The translations under genes were made by a program, and so were the position numbers. DNA of 64,000 nt. Source: Amphibalanus amphitrite. Lineage: Eukaryota; Arthropoda; Thecostraca; Balanomorpha; Balanidae. The stretch lies in assembly GCF_019059575.1 (NCBI RefSeq), contig NW_024881561.1:496001-560000 (forward strand), given 5' to 3'. The notes under the pieces were generated by a model, which did no database searches, was not told where the DNA came from, and was given only the letters and a program-made list of their open reading frames with translations. Of this stretch, positions 47,001-55,468 are shown piece by piece (positions within the stretch are counted from its first letter, which is position 1; the number at the start of each line of letters is the position of its first letter).

Positions 47001-50000
47001 CACCGCACACAGCGATCGCTGTGGCCGGTCGGGACTGGCCACAACGATGGCTGTTTGCGGTCCACCGCACGCAGCCGTGTGACGTCAGAACCGCCTACCC
47101 ATCCCCTGCCGCCACTCCTGCTGTACACACCGCACTCAGCAGTTTGCAGTGCCCATGAACAGCCCTCGGGGATTATTGGGCCGGATTAGGTAGATTACAT
47201 GCAGTGATTACGAGCGAGCGAGCGCAGCGAGCGAAGTGAGTCTTTTCAATATAACGGAAAAATCTCAGTATGAGCGGCCCGGCCCGGCCCGGCCCGGCCC
47301 GGCCCGGCCTGTAACGCTTTTGAGAGGCTTATATCTCAGCAACCGCTGGACCGATTGGCCTGCGTCCTTTTTTGTTGGGTAGCCCCATCCCTTCTACCCC
47401 GTAATTGACTACTTTTGATACATCTCAGTGACCGTCGTGGCACGTGCCACGTGAAAAGTCAAGGGTGTTCAAGCTGTTTTGCAAAAGTAGTGATTTTGAG
47501 AGGCTCATATCACAGCAGCCGCTTGAGCGATTGACTTGCGGTAATTTTTGTAGGGTAGCAGCATCCCTTCTACCCAAACTAGGATACTCTCGATGCATGT
47601 GGGTCACCCCCAGTGCACGTGCAAAATACAACAATAAGAGGTGCCAAATTTGTTCCCATTTCCGTAACTCGGTAATTACTGGGGCGATTTCGCTGAAACT
47701 TGGCATACAGGTAGGCACCCACCAGGCAATGCATTCCCATGTGTTGCGGTTAGGGTGCTACTGCACGTGCGCACGTGCAGGGGGCGTTTCCAGATCTCGA
47801 GAACGGCTGGGCCGATTGCGCTCAAATTTGGTACACGGTTGGGGACCAGTTAGTAGGGTGCCGTGCAAAAGTCATTTTGGACCCCGTTTGCACGTGCGCA
47901 CGTGCAGAATGCCGCTTCCAGATCTCAGGAACGGCTGGGCCGATTGCGTTCAAATTTGGCACACCGCTAGCGACCAGTTAGAAGGGTGCTTTGCGCATGC
48001 CCGTTGGAAGCACCCTCTCGCCCTTCCGCACGTGCAGGGCTCACTATCTCGCTCGCTCGTTCTTCGCCCAAAAGGCGTTTTACTGGTTTTATACCAGAAC
48101 TGTGATAGTAACGAGTCGACAGGACTCTCCGGAAGTGGTATTTCCCAGCTGCCACTTCTCGTGACTTACTCATCAAGTCATCACAAAGGAAAGCTAATTC
48201 CTAAGGCAAAAACAGAACAATGTCTCGCTTAACTCGCTAACTTGATCTTGATGTGATGACCAGGCAACTCCGCAGGCGGGCTATCGCTTCCCTCCCAGCC
48301 GCCCCTCGCTCCGCCGCCGCCGGTAGCGCCACCTACTTGAGCGGGTAGACGGTGTCCTCGCCGCGGCGCGGGCCGCGGTGGCGGCCGCCCATGCCGGCGA
48401 ACATGCCGTCCAGGCCGCCGCCGAAGAAGTGGCTGAAGATGTCCTCGCCGAAGCCGCTCATGTCGTGCCCGCCGCCGCCACCCTCCTGCAGGCCGCGCAG
48501 CCCCTGTGTGTCGTAGATGCGCCGCTTCTGCGGGTCGGTCAGCACCTCGTAGGCGAACGAGATCTCCTTGAACTTGTCGCCCGCCTCGGGGTTCTTGTCC
48601 GGGTGGAACTCCTTGGCCAGCTTGCGGTACGCCTGTAGGGGGGGGGGGGGGACGGTCAGTCGCCGTCCTGTTGGCCACGAACGGAAGAGAACCACAAGGT
48701 CGGTCGCTCTTACGGGGAGGTGTAACAGCGTACTGCCAGTCATTACCGGAGAAGTAGGTATGATACGGCAAGTCACCGACATTACATATACCAGGGCACT
48801 TTACAGTCTATAGGGGAGAGTGGGGTAAGATGCCCAGGGTGGGAAAGACGCCCCACCCCCTCTAGCGGCGAAACAAAGAATCGAACCTGGAAATTAATGT
48901 TCTTAGCGTAAAGCGGAAGCCTGCCTTGTTAACTGCACAAAAATTTGCGAAGCTCAGTTGGGCAACGGCTAGCTGGTGATTGCATGTTTTTTATTTGCTG
49001 CTTTCAAAAAATATTTTGGTGTCAAAACATTGTAAATATCAAAGAGGGTAGATAATTTTTGAGTCCCTTGCTATAGTCGTGATACATTAACATGCGTGTA
49101 CTGTGTCCCTAACAGTTTGTTTCAGGGTGCAGTTTTATGGCTAACAAATTGTACTGATTTAATGTTGATTCGGTACCTTGGGGTAAGATGCCCCCTGTCC
49201 TGATGGGGAAAGACGCCCCCCTAAATCCGTAGGCTGTCCTTCAAGCAGCCCGTCAAATCATTTATTACATACTTGTGATGAGAGACAAAAGCCGATCTGG
49301 GACTATTGAGAGTCCAGTACGGTCGGGTGCTCCCCATGCCGGTCTCTCGGCACACACAGCGACTTTTTGGGCGGCATCTGACTCTGAGAGCCCTCACGAC
49401 GGCCTCTGTGGGCCCCATTATTGGCTCCAGGGCCCCTCACGACATCCTTTGAGGGCTCCCACGTTGGCTCCACGGGCCGCGCTGACATATTCTGAGGTCC
49501 CCACGATGGGCTCGAGGGCCCTCAAGCATCATGAAGACCTATAAGGGCCCCACAGTGGTCTCCGAACGCCACCACGGAGGCTTGTTTGGCCGCGCTGGAC
49601 TATGATGGCCCTAACGATGACCTCTGAAGCCCCTTACGACTACTTTTGAGGGCCCTTACGATGATGTTTGGTGTCTACTGCAGTCTCGAAGGGACCACTG
49701 ATTCGCTCAGGCGATTCACGTGCCCATTTATGCCACTTATAGTGCAGGGGGCATCTTTCCCAACGCCAGGGGGCGTCTTTCCCAACCTGTGGGGTAAGAT
49801 GCCCCCTTTCACTTCTTCAGGAAAATGCTTAATAGCAAAAAAAGTTATCATATTTCAGGCACGGAAGTGTGATATTTTTGGAGAAAAATGATGTCGGCTT
49901 CCGTTGAAACTCCAAGTTTTTGCTTTCCGATCGTCATTTTTGAATAATATATGACATAGTAAAACCCTGGGCATCTTTCCCCACTCTCCCCTAAGCACTA

Positions 50001-53000
50001 AAGGTATTGTACATCAGGGTCAGTTGGTGTCAGCCGGGGGACGTCAATAACGGACAGCACCGGTTCCATTCAAAACGGAATGCAGCTTTAAATGTTGTGA
50101 TTGACGGTACACAATCAAAGAAGTAAAAGCGTACAACAGATACGTGGGTAAAGCAGCATCAACTAGGTACTTATCAACCAGTGGGCGGGGCGATAATACG
50201 AGCAGAAGGCCGGAGCGATCCCACAGTTGTAATGCTATACGTGCTGTAGCATCATCACTCACTATGAACTGCAAACTGACAGCTCTTGGTGTCACTATAT
50301 GATGTGAGCAGAGGGGTGTTCACGGACACCGCACACTGCTGCTTGCGGTGTGTGCGGTGCGTCCAGCAGGCGTGGGGGTAGGGGATGGGTAGGCGGTTCT
50401 GACGTCACGGCTGCGTGCGGTGGACGGTCCGCTGTGGCCAGTCCCGACCGGCCACAGCGATCGCTGTGTGCGGTGACGGAAGGCTGACGTAGGGACGCAG
50501 TGGGCGGAGCTTCGAGGCTGTGTGCGGTCCGACCGCACACAGGGCCCGTGAACAGCCCTCAGGTAACAATTGTCAGCTCTGCCAGATGCATGGCATGCAG
50601 TACCTTCGTGACCGCTGTGGCCGGTCGGGACTGGCCACAGCGGACCGTCCACCGCACGCAGCCGTGACGTCAGAGCCGCCTACCCATCCCCTACCCCACG
50701 CCTGCTGGACGCACCGCACACACCGCACGCAGCAGTGTGCGGTGCCCGTGAACACCCCTCAGAAACAGGAACACGACGGCGGTAAAAGAAAGCTCGCACA
50801 AGTTTTGAGCCAATAGTTACTGCAGTTTCACAAGAATGTTTATTTTGGCAGTTTTTGGCCGCTGCAGGCTAAAGAGATGACCTTAGGTCAAATCTGAGGA
50901 AATAATTCAGAATGAGAGTTAAAAGGGCAATCCAATGCATTTTCTGCGGTGCTGTAGCTCTATACATTTCCAAGTTATGAGCCAGTTTTAATTGCCGAAA
51001 TAGGCGAAACCTGATCTTTGATGACTTTTGGTGAAACTTTTGACCCAGTCTAAAAATGATCAAAGTAATTTGGTCAATATTCTCAATGCCCTTTTAAACA
51101 CAGCCTACCATGTGTCACTATACGGCCCAGGAGTCAAGTTAGAAAGGGATGGAGGGGGGGGGGTGTTTAAACACCCTTAACCAGGCATGGAAGTCTATCT
51201 GGACCACGGTTGGATGAAGTTCAGGTTGAGGCCAGGCCAAGTTCAGGCCAAGGTGAAGCCAGCTGTCAGATAAGACCAAATTTTAGAGTTGGATTTTGAG
51301 AACAAAAAAGTTTTCTATCTGAAGCAGTTTTAAAGTGTTGAAAAGTGCAATTCCCACTTCTAAGTAAAGTCAAAACAAGAAGTTGTTTTTCAAATAAATG
51401 TTCTGTGCTGTGGTGCCACTGAAATATCAGTAACTTCTTCAATTTTTGACCAATTGGTCTGAAAACAATGGAATGGGGGTGCTTATTGCTTAGCATGACA
51501 ATACTGATGATACCTTCCAATTCCAAATGACTTATGATGGGAATAATATTGTGTGTCAGATTTCATACAAAATGAGTTCAAACATCAAAATTTGATAAAC
51601 TTACCCAAAACCCACTTTGATGAGTATCCTTGTGCTACCTTATAGGATCTAAATTCTAAACACACCACTATAACATGCGCCATAGATGGCCTTGCAGGCA
51701 CCAGTTTCATGTGATAAAAGGTACCAGTTTTATGTGATAAAATTTGAGTTGAAACTACACTGAAATGCAGCAGAATTTAGAATGAAGGATCTAGCTGGTG
51801 GTTAGGTTGCATATAAGTAGACTGTAGGTAAGTAACTAGTAAGTTGTAGGTTAGTAGGGAATGTTAGGTCAGGTTAGATTTCTTTTAGAGATTTTAATTG
51901 ACTTGACTTTTTCTAAGACCTTTTCTATAAATTTTATGCATTATTTGTTATTTGCAATTATGCCACACTTCATGCACATCAGGCGCAAACATTGTGTGGG
52001 TGTCAATGTGCATGCAAATTGCAACATGGTGGGATTGACAAAGGGATCTTATCACCCATTTCAGCATTATCATAAAAAATCTCATGTTGTTTAGCATGGA
52101 TAAATATATTTTGACTGAACAGAGTTGGTCTTTTGATAGGCAAAGACCCTAGGTTTCACCATTTACCTACCTTAGAATGCAATTCTGACATATTTTGTGG
52201 TTTTGAAGCTCAGCATTTTGGATTTGAGGCTATTCACCTAATAAATCAGTTTTGCACAGAAAAAGATCAAACTTCAAATTTTTCCAGCAATAGACCAGAT
52301 AAGGGCTACCTACTCCAGTCTCCACGGCCCTGTTTCACTGCACGACTCTACAGTGGGTCATTTCCCTCTTTTGCACTCTTTTAAAACTGAAAAAATTTAC
52401 AAACAAAATCATAAAAAGAAAGAACACATCCTTCTAAGGTATAAAAGTAAGATCACACATACATACTTAGGATACTTTTCACACAAATCATTTATGAATT
52501 ACACCCAACCACTTGTTGAGTCTGGTAAGGTTATGTGGTATATAAGTCAATTTAGGTTGTAGGTTAGGTTGTAGGTTGTAGGTTGGTAGGTTAGGTGAGG
52601 TTAGATTAGGTTTTTCATTTCTGCTTGTATTGTACCTGTTTTTTTAAAGCATTTAATGATTGTATGAACAATTTTCTAGGTTGATACACAATTCTGACAG
52701 TATGCTGTGGTTTTTCTTCAATTTTGAGCCCAGAGTGCAAAGAGGGATTTTACCTTACAGTGTGCTACACTTTGTTGCTGTATTGGTGAGGTGTTCAAGA
52801 CAAATTTGGCTTAATGCTCCAGCATTGCGAGCATCTGGGCTTGTTGATGCTTCGATGGAAACCCTATAAACTGCTGCGCATAGCTCGCAGTGTCGTGCCG
52901 TGAATCAGCCCACAGACACATATTATTTAACATGCTTTTCATGAAGTACATACACCTCATTATTAAGCTTAGGGAAAATTTAACAGGTAAGATTTGTAAT

Positions 53001-53092
53001 GGTCATAGTCTAGTAATACCTACCTTTTTAATTTCTCCATCCGACGCATTACGGCTGACTCCAAGAAGCTGATACAACGTATTATCAGACAT
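37927..53092 (-). CDS. DNAJA2: DNAJ homolog subfamily A member 2-like co-chaperone (410 aa)
   Basis: A type-A (class I) HSP40 that delivers clients to HSP70 and stimulates its ATPase. Exons from 5' to 3': 53092-53024, 48632-48337, 46673-46379, 45217-45077, 40415-40292, 39333-39102 and 38002-37927. All junctions are GT/AG, phases close and the product is 410 residues, close to human DNAJA2 (412). It has a J domain with HPD (residues 33-35), a Gly/Phe linker ([14 protein letters not shown]), four CxxCxGxG-type zinc repeats from residue 144 ([32 protein letters not shown]), two C-terminal client-binding segments, and a terminal CAHQ box for farnesylation. Intron 1 is 4.4 kb. Intron 4 (4.7 kb) contains an SH2 adaptor gene on the same strand. 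Several splice junctions are amplified as intronic minisatellites. Paralogue choice (A2 over A1) rests on the CAHQ end and length. Confidence 0.95.
38003..39101 (-). other. DNAJA2 intron 6
   Basis: 1.1 kb, no gene. It contains a short inverted repeat (TATCCCCCATCGCC and GGCGATGGGGGATA at about 38,999-39,031) and a run of GGACGGA-type words near 38,770. Confidence 0.6.
39102..39333 (-). CDS. DNAJA2: DNAJA2 coding exon 6
   Basis: 232 nt with acceptor TGTGCCCCCAG and donor TCACG|GTGAGG. It encodes [20 protein letters not shown] and [12 protein letters not shown], the dimerisation-side part of the second client-binding domain. The donor itself contains an in-frame TGA, so reading through without splicing would end the protein at QSR and lose the CAAX box. 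Confidence 0.94.
40105..40300 (-). repeat. 46-bp tandem repeat of the exon 5 splice donor
   Basis: Five copies, exact period 46, of CACCTGGCGCCAGCAC (+ strand) at 40105, 40151, 40197, 40243 and 40289. The last is the real exon end; each contains CTGGCGCCAG|GTGAGAG on -. More diverged copies extend left to about 39,915. Confidence 0.93.
40292..40415 (-). CDS. DNAJA2: DNAJA2 coding exon 5
   Basis: 124 nt with acceptor CTGCCCGCAG and donor GCGCCAG|GTGAGAG. It encodes [20 protein letters not shown] and the following [10 protein letters not shown] segment of the second client-binding domain. Both ends are reiterated in the flanking introns. Confidence 0.94.
40405..40545 (-). repeat. 58-bp tandem repeat of the exon 5 acceptor
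   Basis: Three copies of the acceptor plus the first about 24 exon bases. Exon-start equivalents fall at 40415 (real), 40473 and 40532. On + each reads TTGGTCAT(G/A)TACAGATCCTG. The outer two are diverged. Confidence 0.88.
41179..41206 (-). terminator. Polyadenylation signals for the SH2 gene
   Basis: Three overlapping or adjacent AATAAA words on the - strand (TTTATT on + at 41179, 41183 and about 41201), about 580-600 bases past the stop codon at 41781. Confidence 0.55.
41781..43475 (-). CDS. SH2-domain adaptor with YxxM array (564 aa)
   Basis: A cytoplasmic phosphotyrosine-signalling adaptor by architecture: a Pro/Arg-rich N-terminus, an array of eight tyrosine motifs at about residues 125-215, a Pro-rich middle with repeated RLPVRRAAG words, and a C-terminal SH2 domain (about 465-560) with the phosphotyrosine-binding Arg in GSFLVRP. 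The array reads YLVM, YMTM, YMTM, YMAM, YMAM, YTTI, YIDM and YLAM, and YxxM is the consensus for the p85 subunit of PI3-kinase. The SH2 region is most like the SLP-76/BLNK type to my eye, but orthology is not established. I chose ATG 43475-43473; the frame is open 58 codons further upstream, but that part is a 42-bp minisatellite. It is a single exon lying in intron 4 of DNAJA2, same strand. Confidence 0.8.
   Translation of the reverse strand: MSGRVAGWERRLGGGLAPPAPTRGPGGCLPRPPSDLPAPEPGRPARGAARGQRTAERHAVNRSGSSASDTAVHSGQRWARAAPLPSAESAGAAPPRPPKPSGRHPPRPPGLGRRSTSPAPAVEQEYLVMCKPGADGDQRYMTMNAPESDPGYMTMNGLESDPGYMAMNGLESDLGYMAMNGYEVDPAYTTIDGAAFEEDYIDMSGPEYLAMERQYPPAAPEPSAVSPPVPVRRAADPRPPRLVPTQAVRGAPDQSRLPVRRAAGSEPPPVAPAPPARRPAELQSRLPVRRAAGPQSHEVAPAVPARKPANSQPLSAAPAVPSRSAGVPPRPAGAAAPIRITEPPPRAASPARSVTAAFGWHADPPSPDAAAERRMKQRSTELSGSPPSLPPSPPPPPLSLALAQALQRRQAAGRLSVRGADPLGSSCSLSSIGSSTSLQERATAGLDRSANRHSTESEPDRADQRPWYRDVHRGRAERLLHGRTDGSFLVRPTTKPGCVATLSVALAGGCRHLPVRRRADGRLALGQAKEDEASFDSLDGMVEFHRDQPLVVLGVASTRLTRTV
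43530..43690 (-). repeat. 42-bp minisatellite upstream of the SH2 gene
   Basis: Three to four copies of a unit containing GACACCCAGACACCAGACTG followed by CGCGCCGAGTCCCGCTGA. It would lie in the 5' UTR and extend the open frame artificially. Confidence 0.8.
43691..45076 (-). other. Upstream region of the SH2 gene, rest of DNAJA2 intron 4
   Basis: No further coding exon recognised. The 43.7-44.0 kb part is GC-rich and probably includes the SH2 gene promoter. A short direct repeat (CCCACGGTGACTGGTTCGTA) is present at about 43,970-44,010. The remainder is AT-rich and featureless. Confidence 0.45.
45077..45217 (-). CDS. DNAJA2: DNAJA2 coding exon 4
   Basis: 141 nt, 47 codons, phase 0 at both ends, acceptor GTGTGTCTCCTCAG, donor GGGCAC|GTGAGT. 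It encodes [20 protein letters not shown] and the [10 protein letters not shown] segment of the C-terminal client-binding region. Confidence 0.95.
45218..45955 (-). repeat. Minisatellite abutting the exon 4 acceptor
   Basis: About 19 units of roughly 35-40 bp on +: GACGGGACCTGTCTCCGACA followed by CACAGAGAGACACGGGGT. The array begins at the exon boundary. Each unit, read on -, contains TCTCTGTGTGTCGGAGACAG, which resembles the true acceptor TCTCTGTGTGTCTCCTCAG. The frames open across it are repeat artefacts. Confidence 0.9.
46379..46673 (-). CDS. DNAJA2: DNAJA2 coding exon 3
   Basis: 295 nt with acceptor TCCACCGCAG and donor CTGGAG|GTACGC. It encodes the whole zinc-finger-like region: [24 protein letters not shown] and CRACHGQK, two zinc sites in the family. 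The acceptor and first exon bases are repeated four more times upstream (46680-46905). Confidence 0.95.
46674..46905 (-). repeat. Minisatellite copying the exon 3 acceptor junction
   Basis: On + the unit runs CCAGTGTGACCCTGCGGTGG followed by AGAGGGGTCAGTCACTGCTG. The first copy contains the true acceptor and exon start. At least four more lie upstream in the intron, and one also repeats more of the exon (GGACGCCTTGCAGGTCC). Confidence 0.85.
46916..47167. mobile_element. Inverted-repeat element (252 bp), family A
   Basis: Ends GAGGGCTCTTCACGGGC and GCCCATGAACAGCCCTC are imperfect TIRs. The interior contains GCGATCGCTGTGGCCGGTCG, GTGACGTCAG and CTACCCATCCCCT. An inverted full copy (50311-50560) and a half copy (50611-50760) lie in the same gene's intron 1. 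No clear target duplication, so the superfamily is unassigned. Confidence 0.75.
47211..48069. repeat. CACGTG-rich repeat unit with CGAGCGAGCG ends
   Basis: Bounded by CGAGCGAGCGAGCGCAGCG on the left and CTCGCTCGCTCGTTCTTCG on the right. It contains a GGCCC pentamer run (about 47,277-47,309) and several copies of two modules. One contains TTTGAGAGGCT(T/C)ATATC and CATCCCTTCTACCC. The other contains AGATCTCGAGAACGGCTGGG and GCTCAAATTTGGTACAC. CACGTGC words recur. Non-coding, nature unknown. Confidence 0.6.
48337..48632 (-). CDS. DNAJA2: DNAJA2 coding exon 2
   Basis: 296 nt with acceptor CCCCCCTACAG and donor CTCAA|GTAGGT. It encodes the rest of the J domain with HPDKN, the Gly/Phe-rich linker and the start of the first client-binding domain ([10 protein letters not shown]). 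A long C run (G on +) forms the pyrimidine tract. Confidence 0.95.
48813..49991. mobile_element. TA-flanked inverted-repeat element (1,179 bp)
   Basis: TIRs run GGGGAGAGTGGGGTAAGATG (then CCCAGGGT) on the left and, at the right end, its near-perfect complement. TA dinucleotides sit on both sides (48811-48812 and 49992-49993). A TA target site fits the Tc1/mariner superfamily. The interior repeats the GGTAAGATGCCCC and GGGAAAGACGCCCC words twice and carries a minisatellite of AGGGCCCTCACGA-like units (about 49,360-49,640). No transposase frame. It sits in DNAJA2 intron 1. Confidence 0.8.
50311..50760. mobile_element. Family A element pair forming a 150-bp-arm inverted repeat
   Basis: 50311-50560 is a full-length copy of the element at 46916-47167 in opposite orientation, with ends GAGGGGTGTTCACGG and CCCGTGAACAGCCCTC. 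50611-50760 is the second half of another copy, in the other direction, ending CCCGTGAACACCCCTC. Together the outer 150-bp arms are near-perfect complements around a roughly 150-bp spacer, so the unit would form a long hairpin in the intron 1 transcript. Confidence 0.78.
50761..53023 (-). other. AT-rich part of DNAJA2 intron 1
   Basis: No gene. A short TAGGTTAGGTTGTAGGT repeat lies at about 52,550-52,610 and a weaker one near 51,830. Confidence 0.55.
53024..53092 (-). CDS. DNAJA2: DNAJA2 coding exon 1
   Basis: 69 nt, 23 codons from ATG (53092-53090) to AAAAAG|GTAGGT. It encodes the start of the J domain ([19 protein letters not shown]) and joins in phase 0 to the [14 protein letters not shown] of exon 2. 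It lies 4.4 kb from the next exon in AT-rich DNA. Confidence 0.92.
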
Positions 53093-54181
53093 GACTCAGC
53101 TCGAAACTGAGTGCAAGGAACTATCACAAACTAAAACGAGACCAATGTCTTGGCGTTTCTCCACGCAAAATGTCAATTGAATACAACACCGCAAAGCAAT
53201 TAATCTCCAGCGTGGGTGAAAAATTCGATAAATCAAAATCGAAACGCGAAAGACGACCGCAGGCCAAGGGCGACAAAAACCACGCGGGCAATCGTACGAG
53301 AAGGTTCTCTACAAAGCGAATGGCGAAAGAAGCTCTGTTATTTCTATTCGAAACCAGCAGCTGGTGTTGTCAGCAAACCTGCAATAAGCGAATCACAGCT
53401 CGATATTTCAACCACGAGCGTTTTTCAACGAATCATAGACCTTCAATTCAGCTTTCGAAAGCCATCACAAACACAGTGAACACAGTGAGCACAAGTTTGG
53501 CTCGTTCGTAACAAATACTCTCTCACAGGTATTTATGGTATTTATTTTCATTTATTTCTACATAACTAGTGCTCGCTGGTTTACTTTAAAATTGTTATTG
53601 ATATTTCATAATGCTATCATGCACATATCATTCAGAAGGCATTTTTGCTTTTCTGACGTTCTCATTTTCGTAAGAGCATCTTAAAATTCTCTGAGTTTGA
53701 AGACTTCTAGCAAGACTTCTAGAGAGAAGTATTCTCTTAGACCTCTTAGACCAAAAGAAAGTACAAATGATTGAAATTTGAAGAGAAACGTAAGGAAGGC
53801 TAAAAATTTGCTTTTCATAAAACAAGTTTGAGTTTTGGCTACTTGAAGTCTTTGGCCTTACTGCCTTACAGTGTCTTACAGTCTTTACCTTTGTAAAAAG
53901 TCGCTAGATTTACGATGCTACTTTGTGACTCAATTATGCCGCACAAGTTCCGTTTGTTGCGGATATAATTTTGCTGAAGGCTCATGTCATAATTGCTTAT
54001 TTTTAATTATATTTTATTCATTTTACTTCTTTGTGAGAAGTGATAATGACCAATTATATATAGTAATATTATGAAAGGAAGACCGAAGAAATTGTTTGTT
54101 TGAGCTGTCTAAAGTCAGCTTTGCAAGACAGGGGAAGATAACCTTGAGCACTTTTTGCTGGTATGTGGAAAACTTTCGGCT
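53093..54181 (-). promoter_or_regulatory. Presumed promoter and upstream region of DNAJA2
   Basis: Sequence 5' of the DNAJA2 ATG. AT-rich, no TATA element placed with confidence. An open frame on + at 53170-53511 has no recognisable domain and is probably chance. Confidence 0.35.
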
Positions 54182-54189
54182 ATAAGAAT

Positions 54190-54959
54190 CAGGGTTACCG
54201 CTGCTAGGGAAATTTCCCTTTTCTATGGAAATCAGCGAAGATCTAGGGATTTATGGATTTCGCACAAAATCTAGGGAAATACCACAAACCCGAAAAAATT
54301 GTTGTTTTTTCAACAATCGAAATCATTGTTGTCATAAATTATTCTTCCGCATGTCATGTCATATGAAATAAATAGGTATGAGAACATTTTTCACAAAGTT
54401 CAGGTTTGATGCTCTCGTTTTAAATACATATAGGGGGAATTACATACCTATGTATGCATGCATATATGACTCTTGCTATTATTTCAAAACAAACTGCTTC
54501 CATGCTTTGTATTGTACCATATAGGGTGCGGCTAATTTTTTACATCAAAGTTTTTGTTTTGGCGCGATTTTTACAATTTCTAGCGCATTTCACTTCTTTA
54601 CGGTCAAACTGACGGCATGCGAAATAATGCATCGACTCGTCTCTTATCGCCAGCACTACCTATACGGTATAGTTTCCCGCGTCCCGCAACACACCACAAT
54701 TTGCGATATACCGCGCACTTATATTATACCACATACAGTATTTTGCTATATGCCAGCAATTTCATTAGAATCTTTTACGTTAACGTAACAGAATGTAGTT
54801 AACTGCTGTTTAGGACGCAGCGACTATAACACCTATGGTTAAAATGAGAAAAGTACGTCAAATTCCAGGAAAATAACGGTATCTAGGGAAATGATTTTCA
54901 AAATAGGGAAATTTTCGTGAGAATCTGGGGAAACCAGCGAGATGCCAGCGGTAACGCTG
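54190..54959. mobile_element. hAT-type non-autonomous element (770 bp)
   Basis: TIRs CAGGGTTACCGCTG and CAGCGGTAACGCTG are flanked by perfect 8-bp duplications ATAAGAAT (54182-54189 and 54960-54967). Subterminal CTAGGGAAAT words occur in several copies near both ends. No transposase. Confidence 0.93.
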
Positions 54960-55468
54960 ATAAGAATATCGATGCCTGAGCTCCAACAACTGTATGAAGA
55001 GGACAGGGAAAGGGTTATTGCAAATTTTTTGTTCACCAAAGATTTTCAAGACATAGAACGGAATAAAGAAAGTCTATACCAAATGCGGTAAATGAGAAAC
55101 AGGAAAATAAGAGAGGGTCGTGAGGAACAGTGATGGCATACCTACTAAAAAGGCGGACTGCACAATCCTTTCACTGATCCATGACCCATTTGTGCCCAGT
55201 ACTGAACCATACAGGATGCCGATGTAAAGGCGAAACTGCGAACAAACTATCTGCATCATTAGCCAGCTAGTGAGAATAAGGAGAAAAACCTTTATTTTGG
55301 CAGAAAAACATGGCTGACAGATCCAGACCAGCCTGCAGGCGTTAATCAGCTGTGACCGTATGGTGCAGTTCAACCTTACCTTACCTTCAAGGTGTTCGGG
55401 TTAAAGAAGGCCACTTGGCCTGAGGATCCCGCTCTCATCGAGCTCGTGAGGATGTACATTCTGGACTC

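Noticed and set aside
53170-53511. 113-codon basic frame upstream of DNAJA2
   Set aside because: No recognisable domain and no splice or start context. Overlaps the presumed promoter; probably chance.
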